NCBI RefSeq assembly: GCF_000720185.1
Contig: NZ_JOIY01000002.1
Span: forward strand, 1-64,000
Length of the DNA stretch: 64,000 bases
Reading direction: 5' to 3'
From: Streptomyces sp. NRRL S-340
GTDB taxonomy: Bacteria > Actinomycetota > Actinomycetes > Streptomycetales > Streptomycetaceae
A program made the position numbers and the translations under genes. The notes beneath the pieces were generated by a model. That model was not told where the DNA came from. It saw only the letters and a program-made list of their open reading frames with translations, and ran no database searches. Below are positions 1-10,198 of the stretch, piece by piece (position 1 is the first letter of the stretch; each line of letters opens with the position of its first letter).

Positions 1-16
1 CCGCCCGAAGGGCGGG
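1..16. terminator. Hairpin at the window edge
   Basis: A six-base GC stem (ccgccc/gggcgg) with a three-base gaa loop opens the window. It probably terminates a gene lying outside to the left. The arm may extend beyond the edge, so the size is a minimum. The rest of 17-235 shows nothing I can name. Confidence 0.4.
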
Positions 17-235
17 CCCCGCGGTGCCTGGTGCGTGTGATCGCAAGGCGGAGGGTCGTCCTCGTACCGGGCGTACGTGGACGATCCCGACAACGCGGCC
101 AGCGCGCGTGCCAGGCGCCGCGGCGCAGGCGGGACTTTCGAAACGCGCCCTAGATCGGCCGGGGTGGCCGGCCGTTCCGGATCGGTCCGGCCGGTCGGCG
201 GGCTGGACAGGCCGGCGGGGCGGGGGTGGGGGCGG

Positions 236-1117
236 TCAGCACAGCACGGCGAGGGCGCCCGGCAGGACGCGGGCCGTGACGGGCAGCGCCGCGTCGACCT
301 CGCCGTCGGCGCCGTAGGGGATGTCGCGGTCGGCCTCGACCCGGACCTCCCTGCCGCGCAGGATCCGCACCTCGGGCCGGCGGACGTGGCCGCCCGACTT
401 CAGCTCGTTCATGAGCGTGAAGAAGAGCCGGCGCGGGGCGGCGCGGATCAGCACCACGTCGAGCAGGCCGTCGTCGACGCGGGCGGCGGGGGCGATCATC
501 CGGCCGGAGCCGTAGTAGGCGGAGTTGGCGGCCACCACGGTGTAGCCGCGGTGGACGTGCTCCTGGCCGTCGACGGTGACGCGGTAGGTCGCGGTGCGCC
601 AGGTGGCGACGGCCCGCAGCCCGCCGGCGTAGTACGAGGCGGCACCACGCAGCAGCCGGGCCCGGTTGGCGTGCCGGTTGGCGAGTGCGTCGACGCCCGC
701 GTACACGCTGCCGAGGACGACGGTGCGGGGGTGGACCGCCGACTCCACCTCGATGGTGTCGACACGGCGCGGGGCGTGGTGGAGCAGCACGCGCGCCAGG
801 GCGGCGGGGTCGGCGGGCAGGCCGAGGGCCCGGGCGAAGTCGTTGCCGCGGCCGGCCGGCACCAGGCCGAAAAGGGTGCCGGTGCCGCTGAGGGCGCCGC
901 CGACGCCGCCCGCGATGCCGTCGCCGCCGACGGCGAGCACGGCCCGGCCGCCTTCCCCGGCCCGCCGGGCCAGTTCCCTGGCGTGGTCGAGGCTGCGGCT
1001 GTACTCGGTCTCCAGCCCGGCGCCCGCCTCCCTCAGCTCCCTGCCCACCTGCAGCAGCGCGGCGGCGCCCAGGGCTCCGCCCGCGGTCGGGTTGACGATG
1101 GCGGTGAACTGACGCAT
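236..1117 (-). CDS. Diacylglycerol/lipid kinase family protein
   Basis: The 293-residue protein has the DAGK catalytic fold. An N-terminal NPTAGG motif (about residues 9-14) precedes the nucleotide-binding GGDGIAGGV (about 65) and PAGRGNDFA (about 90). Family members phosphorylate diacylglycerol, sphingoid bases or related lipids with ATP at the membrane. The usual GGDGT is GGDGI here, a mild substitution. The open frame extends upstream, but only ATG 1117 has a good ribosome site (GGAGG, about seven bases away) and matches the family N-terminus. It lies downstream of the AGPS-like gene on the same strand, across a 309-base gap. The lipid substrate is not predictable. Confidence 0.85.
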   Translation of the reverse strand: MRQFTAIVNPTAGGALGAAALLQVGRELREAGAGLETEYSRSLDHARELARRAGEGGRAVLAVGGDGIAGGVGGALSGTGTLFGLVPAGRGNDFARALGLPADPAALARVLLHHAPRRVDTIEVESAVHPRTVVLGSVYAGVDALANRHANRARLLRGAASYYAGGLRAVATWRTATYRVTVDGQEHVHRGYTVVAANSAYYGSGRMIAPAARVDDGLLDVVLIRAAPRRLFFTLMNELKSGGHVRRPEVRILRGREVRVEADRDIPYGADGEVDAALPVTARVLPGALAVLC

Positions 1118-1426
1118 CGGTGGGCCTCCGGGCGGAGTGAGGACGTGGACGGGGTGAGGGGCGGGGCGGAGGGGGCGGCGAGGGGGTTGACGGCGCGGGG
1201 CGGGAGGCAGAGGGCCGGGAGCGGGGGTGCCGGGCGTCCGGCGGACCGGGACGGGGGGAGGCGGGCCGTTGGATGCCGGCCGGGCCGGCTGCCCGTCCGG
1301 CGCGGGTGGACGCGGACGAGTGCGCGGGCCTCGGGCGGGCGGCACCGTGCCGTGCGCCGCCCACCGCTCGCCGCACTCCGCCCGCCGTGCGGCGCAGGCC
1401 GCCCTGTGGCCGGGCAGTGCGGGGTG
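1118..1426. other. 309-base GC-rich gap between two minus-strand genes
   Basis: The gap separates the AGPS-like gene stop from the lipid-kinase start. It is GC-rich, and the kinase frame stays open through part of it, but no alternative start with a ribosome site is visible. I see no clear promoter, terminator or repeat. Confidence 0.4.
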
Positions 1427-3046
1427 TCAGCCGTCGGCCGGATCCCGGGGCAGCAGCACGCCTGGGTTGAGCAGACCGGCCGGGTCCAGGCGCCGCTTGA
1501 CCGCCCGCAGTGCCTCCACACCGAGCGGTCCGGCCTCCCGGACGTACGCGTCGCGGTGGTCGGTCCCCACGCCGTGGTGGTGGCTGATGGTGCCGCCCGC
1601 GGCGAGGACCGCCTCGCTCGCGGCCTGCTTGGCGGGCGCCCAGTGCGCCACGGGATCCTCGCCCTGCGCGCTGACCACGGTGAAGTACAGGGAGGCGCCG
1701 TTCTCGTAGACGTGCGAGATGTGGCACATGACGAGCGGCGGAGTGCCCGCCTCGGTGAGGGTGACGGTGAGCGCGTCGCGGACGGCGGCGTACAGGCCGG
1801 GCACGCGCGACCAGAAGGCGGCGGTCTCCAGGGTCTCGGCGAACGCGCCCACGTCCAGGAGCGCGTCCCGCAGGTACGGGGCCGAGTAGCGGCCGTGGGC
1901 CCAGCGTTCGCCGGGTTCCTCGCCGAGGGGGGTCCCGCCGCACGCCCGCAGGACGGCCGCGGCCCGTTCCCTGCGGTGGGCGACGTCCTCGGCGGTGCCC
2001 TCGTAGCCGGTGATCGCCTGGCAGCCGGCGGACCCGTCGGCGAGCGATGCGCCGATGGCGTCGGGCTGGGCCAGTCCGATCAGGGTCTCCGTCTCGTCGG
2101 ACAGGCGCAGCACGGTCGGCAGCGGTCCGTCCTGGGCGAGCCGGCGCACCGCGTTCGTGCCCTCCTCGAACGAGGCGAACCGCCAGCCCTCGTAGACGCG
2201 GGTCCGCGGCAGCGGGCGCAGCCGCACGGTCACCGCCGTGATGACGCCGAACGCCCCCTCGGAACCGAGGACGAGCTGGCGAAGGTCGGGACCGGCGGCC
2301 GAGCGCGGGGCCCGGCCCGCCTCCAGGGTGCCTTCGGGGGTTGCGAGCGTGAGGCCTAGCACCATCTCGTCGAAGCGGCCGTATCCCGCGGACGCCTGGC
2401 CGCTGGAGCGGGCGGCGGCGAACCCGCCGATGGTGGCCCACTCGTAGGACTGCGGGAAGTGACCGAGGGTGAAGCCGTGGTCGGCGAGCAGCGCTTCGGC
2501 GTGCGGGGCGCGCAGGCCGGGCTGGAGGGTGGCGGTCCGCGAGACCGGGTCGAGGGCGAGCAGCCGGTCCATGCGGCGCAGGTCCAGCGCGACGAAGGGG
2601 CGCCGGCCGGGCGTCCGGTGCTCGGGAGCGAGGCCGCCGACGACGGACGTGCCGCCGCCGAACGGCACGAGGGCCACGTCGTGGGCGGCGCAGGCGCGCA
2701 GCACGGCGAGCACCTCGTCGTGCCCGGCGGGGAGCACCACGGCCGCGGGCAGGTCGGTGAGGTCGCCGCCCCGTATGCGGAGCAGGTCGGGGGTGGACTT
2801 GCCGCGGGTGTGGCGGATTCGCGCGTCGGCGTCGGTCCGGACGTGCTTCTCGCCGCCGACCGCCTCCTCGAGGGACCGGCGGGCGGCGGCGGTCAGCGGG
2901 GACTCGGGGACGCGCAGTTCTTCCCAGCCGACCGGTGGCGCACCCGCGGGCCTGACACCGAGCAGGTCGCGCAGCAGCCCGGTCACCGGGGCGGGCAGCG
3001 GTGCCGCCTCGGCCGGGTCGCCCCAGCCGCTCCACAGCATGTCCAT
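1427..3046 (-). CDS. FAD-dependent oxidoreductase, alkyl-dihydroxyacetonephosphate synthase-like
   Basis: This 539-residue protein has the vanillyl-alcohol-oxidase flavoprotein architecture. The FAD PP-loop PFGGGTSVVGG lies near residue 128, a second binding stretch (GSEGAFGVITAV) near 260, and the C-terminal cap near 400-520. Two features point to the AGPS subfamily rather than glycolate oxidase: the RHTRGKS segment near residue 78 and the triple-histidine SHHHGVG near 490, the loop that in AGPS replaces the acyl chain of acyl-DHAP with a fatty alcohol. It ends with the typical LDPAGLLNPGVLLP. It is divergent from the TetR gene, 47 bases away, and the GlpD gene beyond would supply DHAP. The actual substrate in Streptomyces is unproven. 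Confidence 0.8.
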   Translation of the reverse strand: MDMLWSGWGDPAEAAPLPAPVTGLLRDLLGVRPAGAPPVGWEELRVPESPLTAAARRSLEEAVGGEKHVRTDADARIRHTRGKSTPDLLRIRGGDLTDLPAAVVLPAGHDEVLAVLRACAAHDVALVPFGGGTSVVGGLAPEHRTPGRRPFVALDLRRMDRLLALDPVSRTATLQPGLRAPHAEALLADHGFTLGHFPQSYEWATIGGFAAARSSGQASAGYGRFDEMVLGLTLATPEGTLEAGRAPRSAAGPDLRQLVLGSEGAFGVITAVTVRLRPLPRTRVYEGWRFASFEEGTNAVRRLAQDGPLPTVLRLSDETETLIGLAQPDAIGASLADGSAGCQAITGYEGTAEDVAHRRERAAAVLRACGGTPLGEEPGERWAHGRYSAPYLRDALLDVGAFAETLETAAFWSRVPGLYAAVRDALTVTLTEAGTPPLVMCHISHVYENGASLYFTVVSAQGEDPVAHWAPAKQAASEAVLAAGGTISHHHGVGTDHRDAYVREAGPLGVEALRAVKRRLDPAGLLNPGVLLPRDPADG

Positions 3047-3080
3047 GGGTCGTTCCTCACCGGTCGCGTCGAAGGGGCGT

Positions 3081-3093
3081 TACACTGTTACAC
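3081..3093 (+). promoter_or_regulatory. Leaderless -10 box and direct-repeat operator candidate
   Basis: TACACT (3081-3086) lies exactly seven bases before the ATG at 3094, so transcription would start at the A of the start codon. The -10 is part of a direct repeat, TTACAC-TG-TTACAC (3080-3093). This would be a natural autoregulatory site for the TetR protein and could also silence the divergent flavoprotein gene. No convincing -35 is visible. Confidence 0.5.
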
Positions 3094-3849
3094 ATGACGC
3101 CTATTCGTCACAACGGTTCGGACCGCGGAAGCGGGAGCGGGAGCGAAGGCAGCGGGGACGCCTCGAGCGGCGCGGAGGCCGTACGCGGCGCGCACGGCCC
3201 GGACGACGCGCACGGCACCCGCGCAGCGGGCGGCGGGAAGGGCACGGGCGCCGGAGCGGCGGGTTCCGCCTCGCCGTCCGGCGATCCCGTGCTCGACGCC
3301 GTGCGCGACTGCGTCCTGGCCGTGGGGGTCCGCCGTACGACCCTGACGGACGTGGCCCGGCGGGCGGGCGTCTCCCGGATGACGCTCTACCGGCGCTGGC
3401 CGGACGTCCGTTCCCTGGTGGGCGATCTGATGACCCGGGAGTGGATCGGGGTGGCCACCGGCGCGATGCCCGAGCGGCGGCCCGGTACCGCCACCCGCAC
3501 CCTGATCGTGGACGGCCTGGTGGCGGGGGTGGCGGCCTTCCGCGCGCACCCCCTGTTCCGGAAGATCGTCGACGTGGATCCCGAGCTGCTGCTCCCTTAC
3601 GTGCTCGACCGGCGGGGAGCCAGCCAGGACGCCCTGCTCGAACTGGTCACCGACGCCCTGCACGAGGGCCACGCCGACGGCTCGGTGCGCCCCGGCCATC
3701 CCGCGCGGCAGGCGCGCTCGCTGCTGCTGGTCGTCCAGTCCTTCACGCTGTCGCTGCGCACGATGGCCGACGAGGACGACCCCGAGCTGACCGCGCAGGC
3801 GTTCCTCGGGGAACTGCGGACCCTTCTGGAGAGGACCCTGACGCCATGA
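3094..3849 (+). CDS. TetR family transcriptional regulator
   Basis: The protein has 251 residues, with a Gly/Ser/Ala-rich disordered leader of about 60 residues. The helix-turn-helix follows at about 72-120 (TTLTDVARRAGVSRMTLYRRWPDVRSL split over two helices), then an all-helical ligand-binding domain. It is the only regulator in the glycerol-phosphate/ether-lipid-like locus. It is divergent from the AGPS-like gene and overlaps glpD by ATGA, so it probably controls both. I chose ATG 3094 because a leaderless -10 box fits it and the upstream extension has no ribosome site. The ligand is unknown; an acyl or alkyl lipid is a guess from context. Confidence 0.88.
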   Translation: MTPIRHNGSDRGSGSGSEGSGDASSGAEAVRGAHGPDDAHGTRAAGGGKGTGAGAAGSASPSGDPVLDAVRDCVLAVGVRRTTLTDVARRAGVSRMTLYRRWPDVRSLVGDLMTREWIGVATGAMPERRPGTATRTLIVDGLVAGVAAFRAHPLFRKIVDVDPELLLPYVLDRRGASQDALLELVTDALHEGHADGSVRPGHPARQARSLLLVVQSFTLSLRTMADEDDPELTAQAFLGELRTLLERTLTP

Positions 3850-5462
3850 GCCCCGCCCCCTCCCGTCCCGGCCCGGCGGACTGCGCCGGGCCGTCCGGCT
3901 CCCCTGCCCGCTCGTCGCTGAGCGCCGCCCGGCGCTCGCGCGAACTGGCGCTGACCGTGGGCGGTCCCGCCGTGGACGTCCTGGTGGTCGGGCTGGGCGC
4001 CACCGGCGCCGGCGTGGCGCTGGACGCCGCGGCCCGCGGGCTGTCCGTCGCCGCGGTCGACGCCCACGACCTGGCCTTCGGCACCTCCCGCTGGAGTTCC
4101 AAGCTCGTCCACGGCGGCCTGCGCTACCTGGCCTCCGCACAGCTCGACGTCGCCCACGAGAGCGCGGTGGAACGCGGGGTGCTGATGGAACGCACCGCGC
4201 CCCATCTGGTCGGCGCGCAGCCGTTCGTCCTGCCGCTGACCCCCTTGGTCTCCCGGAGTCAGGCGGCCCTCGCCTGGGCCGGCTTCCGGGCGGGCGACGG
4301 GCTGCGCCTGGCCGCGCGCACCGCCCGCGCCACCCTGCCCGCGCCGCGCCGGACGTCCGCCGTGGAGACCCGCCATCTCGCCCCCGCGCTCCGCGGGGCC
4401 GGGCTGCGCGGCGGCCTGCTGTCGTGGGACGGACGGCTCAGCGACGACGCCCGCCTGGTCACCGCCGTCGCGCGGACGGCCGCGGCCCACGGAGCGCGGA
4501 TCCTGACGCGGGTACGGGCCCTGGAACTGACCGCCTCCGGCGCCCGGATACGCGACGAACTCACCGGGGAGGAAGGGGAGATCCGCGCCCGCTCGGTGAT
4601 CAACGCCTCCGGGGTGTGGGCGGGCGGTCTGGTCGACGGCGTGCGGATCCGGCCCTCACGCGGCACCCACCTCGTGCTGCGCGCCGCCCGTCTCGGGCCG
4701 CTGCCCGCCGGGCTGCACATCCCCGTGCCGGGTGAGACCAACCGTTTCGTCCTCGTGCTGCCCCAGGGGGACGGCCGGGTGTACGTCGGACTCACCGACG
4801 AACCCGTCGACGGCGGGATCCCGGACGTTCCCGAGGTGCCCGAGGCGGACATCGGCTTCCTGCTGGACGTCCTCGGGTCCGCCCTGGAGACGCCGGTCCG
4901 CCGCGAGGACGTGGTGGGGGCCTTCGCGGGCCTGCGACCGCTCCTCGGCACCGGGTCCGGCGGTCCGTCCCGCGCGGCTTCCCGCACCGCCGACATCTCC
5001 CGCAGGCACGCGGTGCTCACCTCGCCGGAGGGAGTGGTCACCGTGGTCGGCGGCAAGCTCACCACCTACCGCCGGATGGCCGAGGACGCCGTGGACGCCG
5101 CCGTGCGCACGCGCCGCCTGGCCGCGGGGCCCTCCCCGACGGCCGCGCTGCCCCTGGTCGGTGCCGCCTCGCCCAGGACCCTGGCCGCGCTGCCGGCGCC
5201 CCGCCGTCTGGTGCGCCGCTACGGCACCGAGGCACCGGCGGTGCACGCGCTCGGCGCCGCCGATCCGGAGCTGCGCGAACCCGCGCTGGAGGGGCACCCC
5301 GTCACCCGCGCCGAACTGGTGTGGGCCGTACGGCACGAGGGGGCGCTCGACGAGAGCGATCTGCTCGACCGGCGTACGCGGATCGGCCTCGTCCCGGCCG
5401 ACCGGGCGGCGGCGCTGCCCGCCGCCAGGAACGCGGTGGGCCAGGCGCTGGGATCCCGGTGA
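3846..5462 (+). CDS. glpD: FAD-dependent glycerol-3-phosphate dehydrogenase
   Basis: The 538-residue enzyme oxidises sn-glycerol 3-phosphate to DHAP at the membrane and passes electrons to quinone. The FAD dinucleotide-binding motif is VVGLGATGAGVALDAA (about residue 45). The family signature GTSRWSSKLVHGGLRYL lies near residue 80, and the C-terminal helical domain from about 400 contains the VTRAELVWAVRHEGA stretch. Length is normal for the family. Its start overlaps the TetR stop (ATGA), so translation is coupled. Placement beside an AGPS-like gene rather than glpF/glpK suggests it feeds DHAP to lipid synthesis, though ordinary glycerol catabolism is also possible. Confidence 0.9.
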   Translation: MSPAPSRPGPADCAGPSGSPARSSLSAARRSRELALTVGGPAVDVLVVGLGATGAGVALDAAARGLSVAAVDAHDLAFGTSRWSSKLVHGGLRYLASAQLDVAHESAVERGVLMERTAPHLVGAQPFVLPLTPLVSRSQAALAWAGFRAGDGLRLAARTARATLPAPRRTSAVETRHLAPALRGAGLRGGLLSWDGRLSDDARLVTAVARTAAAHGARILTRVRALELTASGARIRDELTGEEGEIRARSVINASGVWAGGLVDGVRIRPSRGTHLVLRAARLGPLPAGLHIPVPGETNRFVLVLPQGDGRVYVGLTDEPVDGGIPDVPEVPEADIGFLLDVLGSALETPVRREDVVGAFAGLRPLLGTGSGGPSRAASRTADISRRHAVLTSPEGVVTVVGGKLTTYRRMAEDAVDAAVRTRRLAAGPSPTAALPLVGAASPRTLAALPAPRRLVRRYGTEAPAVHALGAADPELREPALEGHPVTRAELVWAVRHEGALDESDLLDRRTRIGLVPADRAAALPAARNAVGQALGSR

Positions 5463-5566
5463 GACGACGGTCCGGTACCGACAACGGGCCTGTGCGGGGG
5501 GCTCGGCTGTCACGGAGCAGGGCCTCGCAGGGGCGGGGCCTCGGCGGCGGTGACCGCGCGGCGGCG

Positions 5567-5597
5567 CCTCCGCCCTGCGGCAGCCGCACGGCGGAGG
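5567..5597. terminator. Compound hairpin between convergent genes
   Basis: CCTCCGCC (5567-5574) pairs with GGCGGAGG (5590-5597). Inside the loop, TGCGGC pairs with GCCGCA. It sits between the glpD stop and the opposing hypothetical gene's stop at 5599, so it can terminate both directions. There is no U-tract, as is usual in Streptomyces. Confidence 0.5.
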
Positions 5598-5598
5598 G

Positions 5599-6126
5599 TC
5601 AGGCCGCCAGGGTCTCGTCCGGTTCCAGGCGCTCCAGGAGCTGGGCGCGGTGCAGGGCGGCCACGGGGGCGAGGAGGTCGGGGTGGCGCAGCAGGGCCGC
5701 CGCCGAGCTGTCCCGCTCGTCGGGGGTGAGCAGGCGCCGGAACTCGACCGGAGTGCGGGCCGTGCGGCCGTCCTCGGTGAGCGCGGCCACTGCGCGGCCG
5801 GCCAGGGCGGGATCGGTGAGCAGACAGGCCGCCCAGCTCGCCACGACCTCGTCCACCCAGGTGCGCCAGGCGTACGTGTCCGGGTCCCCGGCCCCGGCGC
5901 CGTCCGCGCCGGCGACCCAGTCCAGGCGGGCGGAACCGCCGGGGCCGGCCATGCCGACCAGCGCCGCGTCCATGGGCGTCGGATAGCGGAGCCAGGCCGC
6001 GAGCGCCACCGGCTGGCGTGCCTGCACCTCGCACAGGGCGGAGGCCAGGGCACCGCCGGATGCCGGGTACGCGGCGGTCAGCCACTGGGCGGTCGCCGCG
6101 ATGAGGGGGGAGAGATCTTCGAGCAC
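5599..6126 (-). CDS. Hypothetical protein, 175 aa
   Basis: I do not recognise this protein. It is acidic, rich in alanine and leucine, and predicted to be mostly helical. It has no signal peptide, transmembrane segment, metal motif or nucleotide-binding loop. The start is a GTG at 6126 with only a weak ribosome site; a TACGGT -10-like box lies about 45 bases upstream. Codon usage is typical of the host. It stands alone between glpD (convergent) and the catalase gene (same strand, 171 bases upstream). Confidence 0.65.
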   Translation of the reverse strand: MLEDLSPLIAATAQWLTAAYPASGGALASALCEVQARQPVALAAWLRYPTPMDAALVGMAGPGGSARLDWVAGADGAGAGDPDTYAWRTWVDEVVASWAACLLTDPALAGRAVAALTEDGRTARTPVEFRRLLTPDERDSSAAALLRHPDLLAPVAALHRAQLLERLEPDETLAA

Positions 6127-6297
6127 TGCCGGGCCGTTCGCACTGGTTCACGGACACAGGGACTACCTGGAACCGTAGTGCGCGGCCCGCGCCCCGCCTA
6201 TGGCGCGGACCTCCTCCGGGGCGTGGCCTTGGCCACAGCGCGAGCGCTGCGGCGGGCCGGCCCGGAGGAGGTGGGGAGCCGACGGGACGGGGGCGGG

Positions 6298-8577
<2,280 letters not shown>

Positions 8578-9125
8578 GCGTACCGTTCCTCCACTCCTGG
8601 CCGCCACCACGTGCGTGTGCGGCGGCCGTCACTGTCCGATTGCCGGTCGCCCCGACGGGGCCCCTCGCCTGCGGCTGCCACCGGTCCTGCCGTTCGGTCC
8701 GAGCGATCGAAAAACATGGGCAAACAGCCCTTTACGGACATCGGCCCTGTCAATCTCTCACGGCCCGGAAGGCGGCGCACGGGGCCCGCCACGACGGGGT
8801 GAACCCCCGGGTGCCGTGCCGCCCCGCCCCCTTCCCTCCGCGGTCGCCGCCACCCCGGCCGGCTGTCACCCCGCGTACCCCCGTCGCGCCGGTCAAGCCC
8901 TGCGGAAAACCCGTCGGCCGCGGTGACCGGCACCCGGGGAGAGGAGGGACCGGGCCGCACGGCGGCCGGATCCGAGCCGCGTCGTGTCGGCGCGGGCACG
9001 GCGGGTACCCGTCCGGGCGGAGAACAGCGGAAACCGTCCGGTGCGCCGGCGACGGCCCGACCGGCCCGGCAGGCCGGCGGCCGAGGCGGTCCGGCGCTTC
9101 GGCGACGAAGACGGAGGGAGCGGGC
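8578..9125. other. 548-base divergent intergenic region
   Basis: It separates the catalase gene from the nucleotidyltransferase operon. A patch of lower GC (about 8706-8760) contains gggc-aaaca-gccc (8717-8729) and, reading leftward, a TTGACA hexamer (complement of about 8746-8751). This is the likely catalase promoter region, although no well-spaced -10 follows. The remainder is GC-rich with no feature I can support. Confidence 0.35.
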
Positions 9126-9911
9126 ATGGCAGGGGACGGAGGGGGCGCTGCGCCCGCACGGCGGGGCGGACCGGCGGGTCTTCGCCTGGCGGCGGGCGCA
9201 GCCGAGCGGCCGGCGCCTCCGACTCCGCAGGCCGCACAGGACCTGACACCCCAGGCTCCGCAGGACCCCGCGCCCCAGGCCGAAGGGGGCCTCACAGCCC
9301 GGGCGCCGCGGGAGCACCCGCCCCAGGAGCCGCAGCAACTGCCCCGGGACCGCAACCAGGCGATCCTCGAGGCGACCAAACAGGTCGGGGCCCTGCTCAA
9401 GCGGAAAGGGCACCCTTTCGCCCTCGCGGGGAGCGTGGCGGTGTACGCGCACGGCGGCAGCGAGAACCTGCAGCACGACGCCGACTTCTGCGTCCTGCCC
9501 GACGACGCCCGGGCGGTGGCGGCCACCCTGCGCGAGAGCGGCCTCACGGTCTACGAGCCGCCGGAGGACTGGCTCATCAAGGCCAAGTGCTTCGACCAGG
9601 ACATCGACGTCATCTTCGTCCTCGCTCACCAGCCCGTCTCCCGGGAGATGCTGGGCCGCGCCGAGGAACTGTCGGTCGACTCCGTGCGCATGCCCGTCCT
9701 GGCCCCGACCGACCTGCTGTGGAGTCTGATCGCCGCGTTCTCCGAGCACCACTGCGACTTCGGCGCCGTGCTCCCCATCGCCCGCGCCCTGCGCGAGAAG
9801 GTCGACTGGGACCGGGTCCGGCGTGCCTGCGGGGACGACCCCATGCCGGCCTCCTTCTTCTTCCTCCTCGAACGCCTGAACGTCATCGCCCCGCCGAAGG
9901 AGCCGTCATGA
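9126..9911 (+). CDS. Nucleotidyltransferase-fold protein
   Basis: The 261-residue protein opens with about 75 Pro/Gln/Ala-rich residues, including three PQA-type near-repeats, that look disordered. A compact nucleotidyltransferase domain follows. It has GSVAVYAHGG (about residue 98), the paired carboxylates of HDADF (about 115) and a distal aspartate in DIDVIFVL (about 155): the GS-x-DxD-D arrangement that binds metal and NTP. The substrate is unknown; relatives adenylylate antibiotics, tRNA or proteins. GGAGGGAG eight bases before ATG 9126 fixes the start. Its stop overlaps the BON-like gene (ATGA). The active site looks intact. It is the first gene of a three-gene operon ending in a phosphoesterase. 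Confidence 0.75.
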   Translation: MAGDGGGAAPARRGGPAGLRLAAGAAERPAPPTPQAAQDLTPQAPQDPAPQAEGGLTARAPREHPPQEPQQLPRDRNQAILEATKQVGALLKRKGHPFALAGSVAVYAHGGSENLQHDADFCVLPDDARAVAATLRESGLTVYEPPEDWLIKAKCFDQDIDVIFVLAHQPVSREMLGRAEELSVDSVRMPVLAPTDLLWSLIAAFSEHHCDFGAVLPIARALREKVDWDRVRRACGDDPMPASFFFLLERLNVIAPPKEPS

Positions 9912-10198
9912 ACCACCACCTCGGAGAGCGGGCATCCGGCCCCCCTGCCTCCGGAGACAACCTGGAGTACCGCGTGGCCCATCTCAGGGAGCGGATCGCC
10001 GGCGGCCCGCTGGGCGAGCTGGGGGTCCGGCTCGAAGTGCGCGGCGAGGCGGTGCTGCTGACCGGAACGGTCCCGTCGGCGCACTGCCGGGACGAGATCT
10101 GCGGCCTCGTCGGCGCCGAACTCGCCGGCCACCGCGTCCACTGCGACGTCGTCGTCACCGACGCCTCCTCCCCCGACCACGCGGAGGACCTCGCATGA
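9908..10198 (+). CDS. Small BON-like domain protein
   Basis: The 96-residue protein consists almost entirely of an alpha/beta unit resembling BON. A helix (YRVAHLRERIAGG) is followed by strand-turn-strand LGVRLEVRGEAVLLTGTV, a helix with CRDEICGLV, and a final strand HCDVVVTD. BON domains usually bind phospholipid or act as small scaffolds. There is no signal peptide or membrane segment, so it should be cytoplasmic. It overlaps both neighbours (ATGA at each end), implying fixed stoichiometry with the nucleotidyltransferase and the phosphoesterase. BON assignment is by pattern only. Confidence 0.65.
   Translation: MNHHLGERASGPPASGDNLEYRVAHLRERIAGGPLGELGVRLEVRGEAVLLTGTVPSAHCRDEICGLVGAELAGHRVHCDVVVTDASSPDHAEDLA

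Noticed and set aside
77..2359. Plus-strand open frame of 760 codons opposite the same genes
   Set aside because: Gly/Ala/Val-rich antisense shadow typical of 70+ percent GC DNA, with no ribosome site or domain.
150..3035. Long minus-strand Arg/Pro/Gly-rich open frame of 961 codons
   Set aside because: It lies in the shadow frame of the lipid kinase and AGPS-like genes. Composition is low-complexity Arg/Pro, third-position GC bias favours the other frame, and no motif is present.
8700..8760. SigB promoter or OxyR/CatR site for the catalase
   Set aside because: The AT-richer patch is suggestive, but I could not find a GTTT-N14-16-GGGTAT-like promoter or a convincing palindrome with correct spacing.
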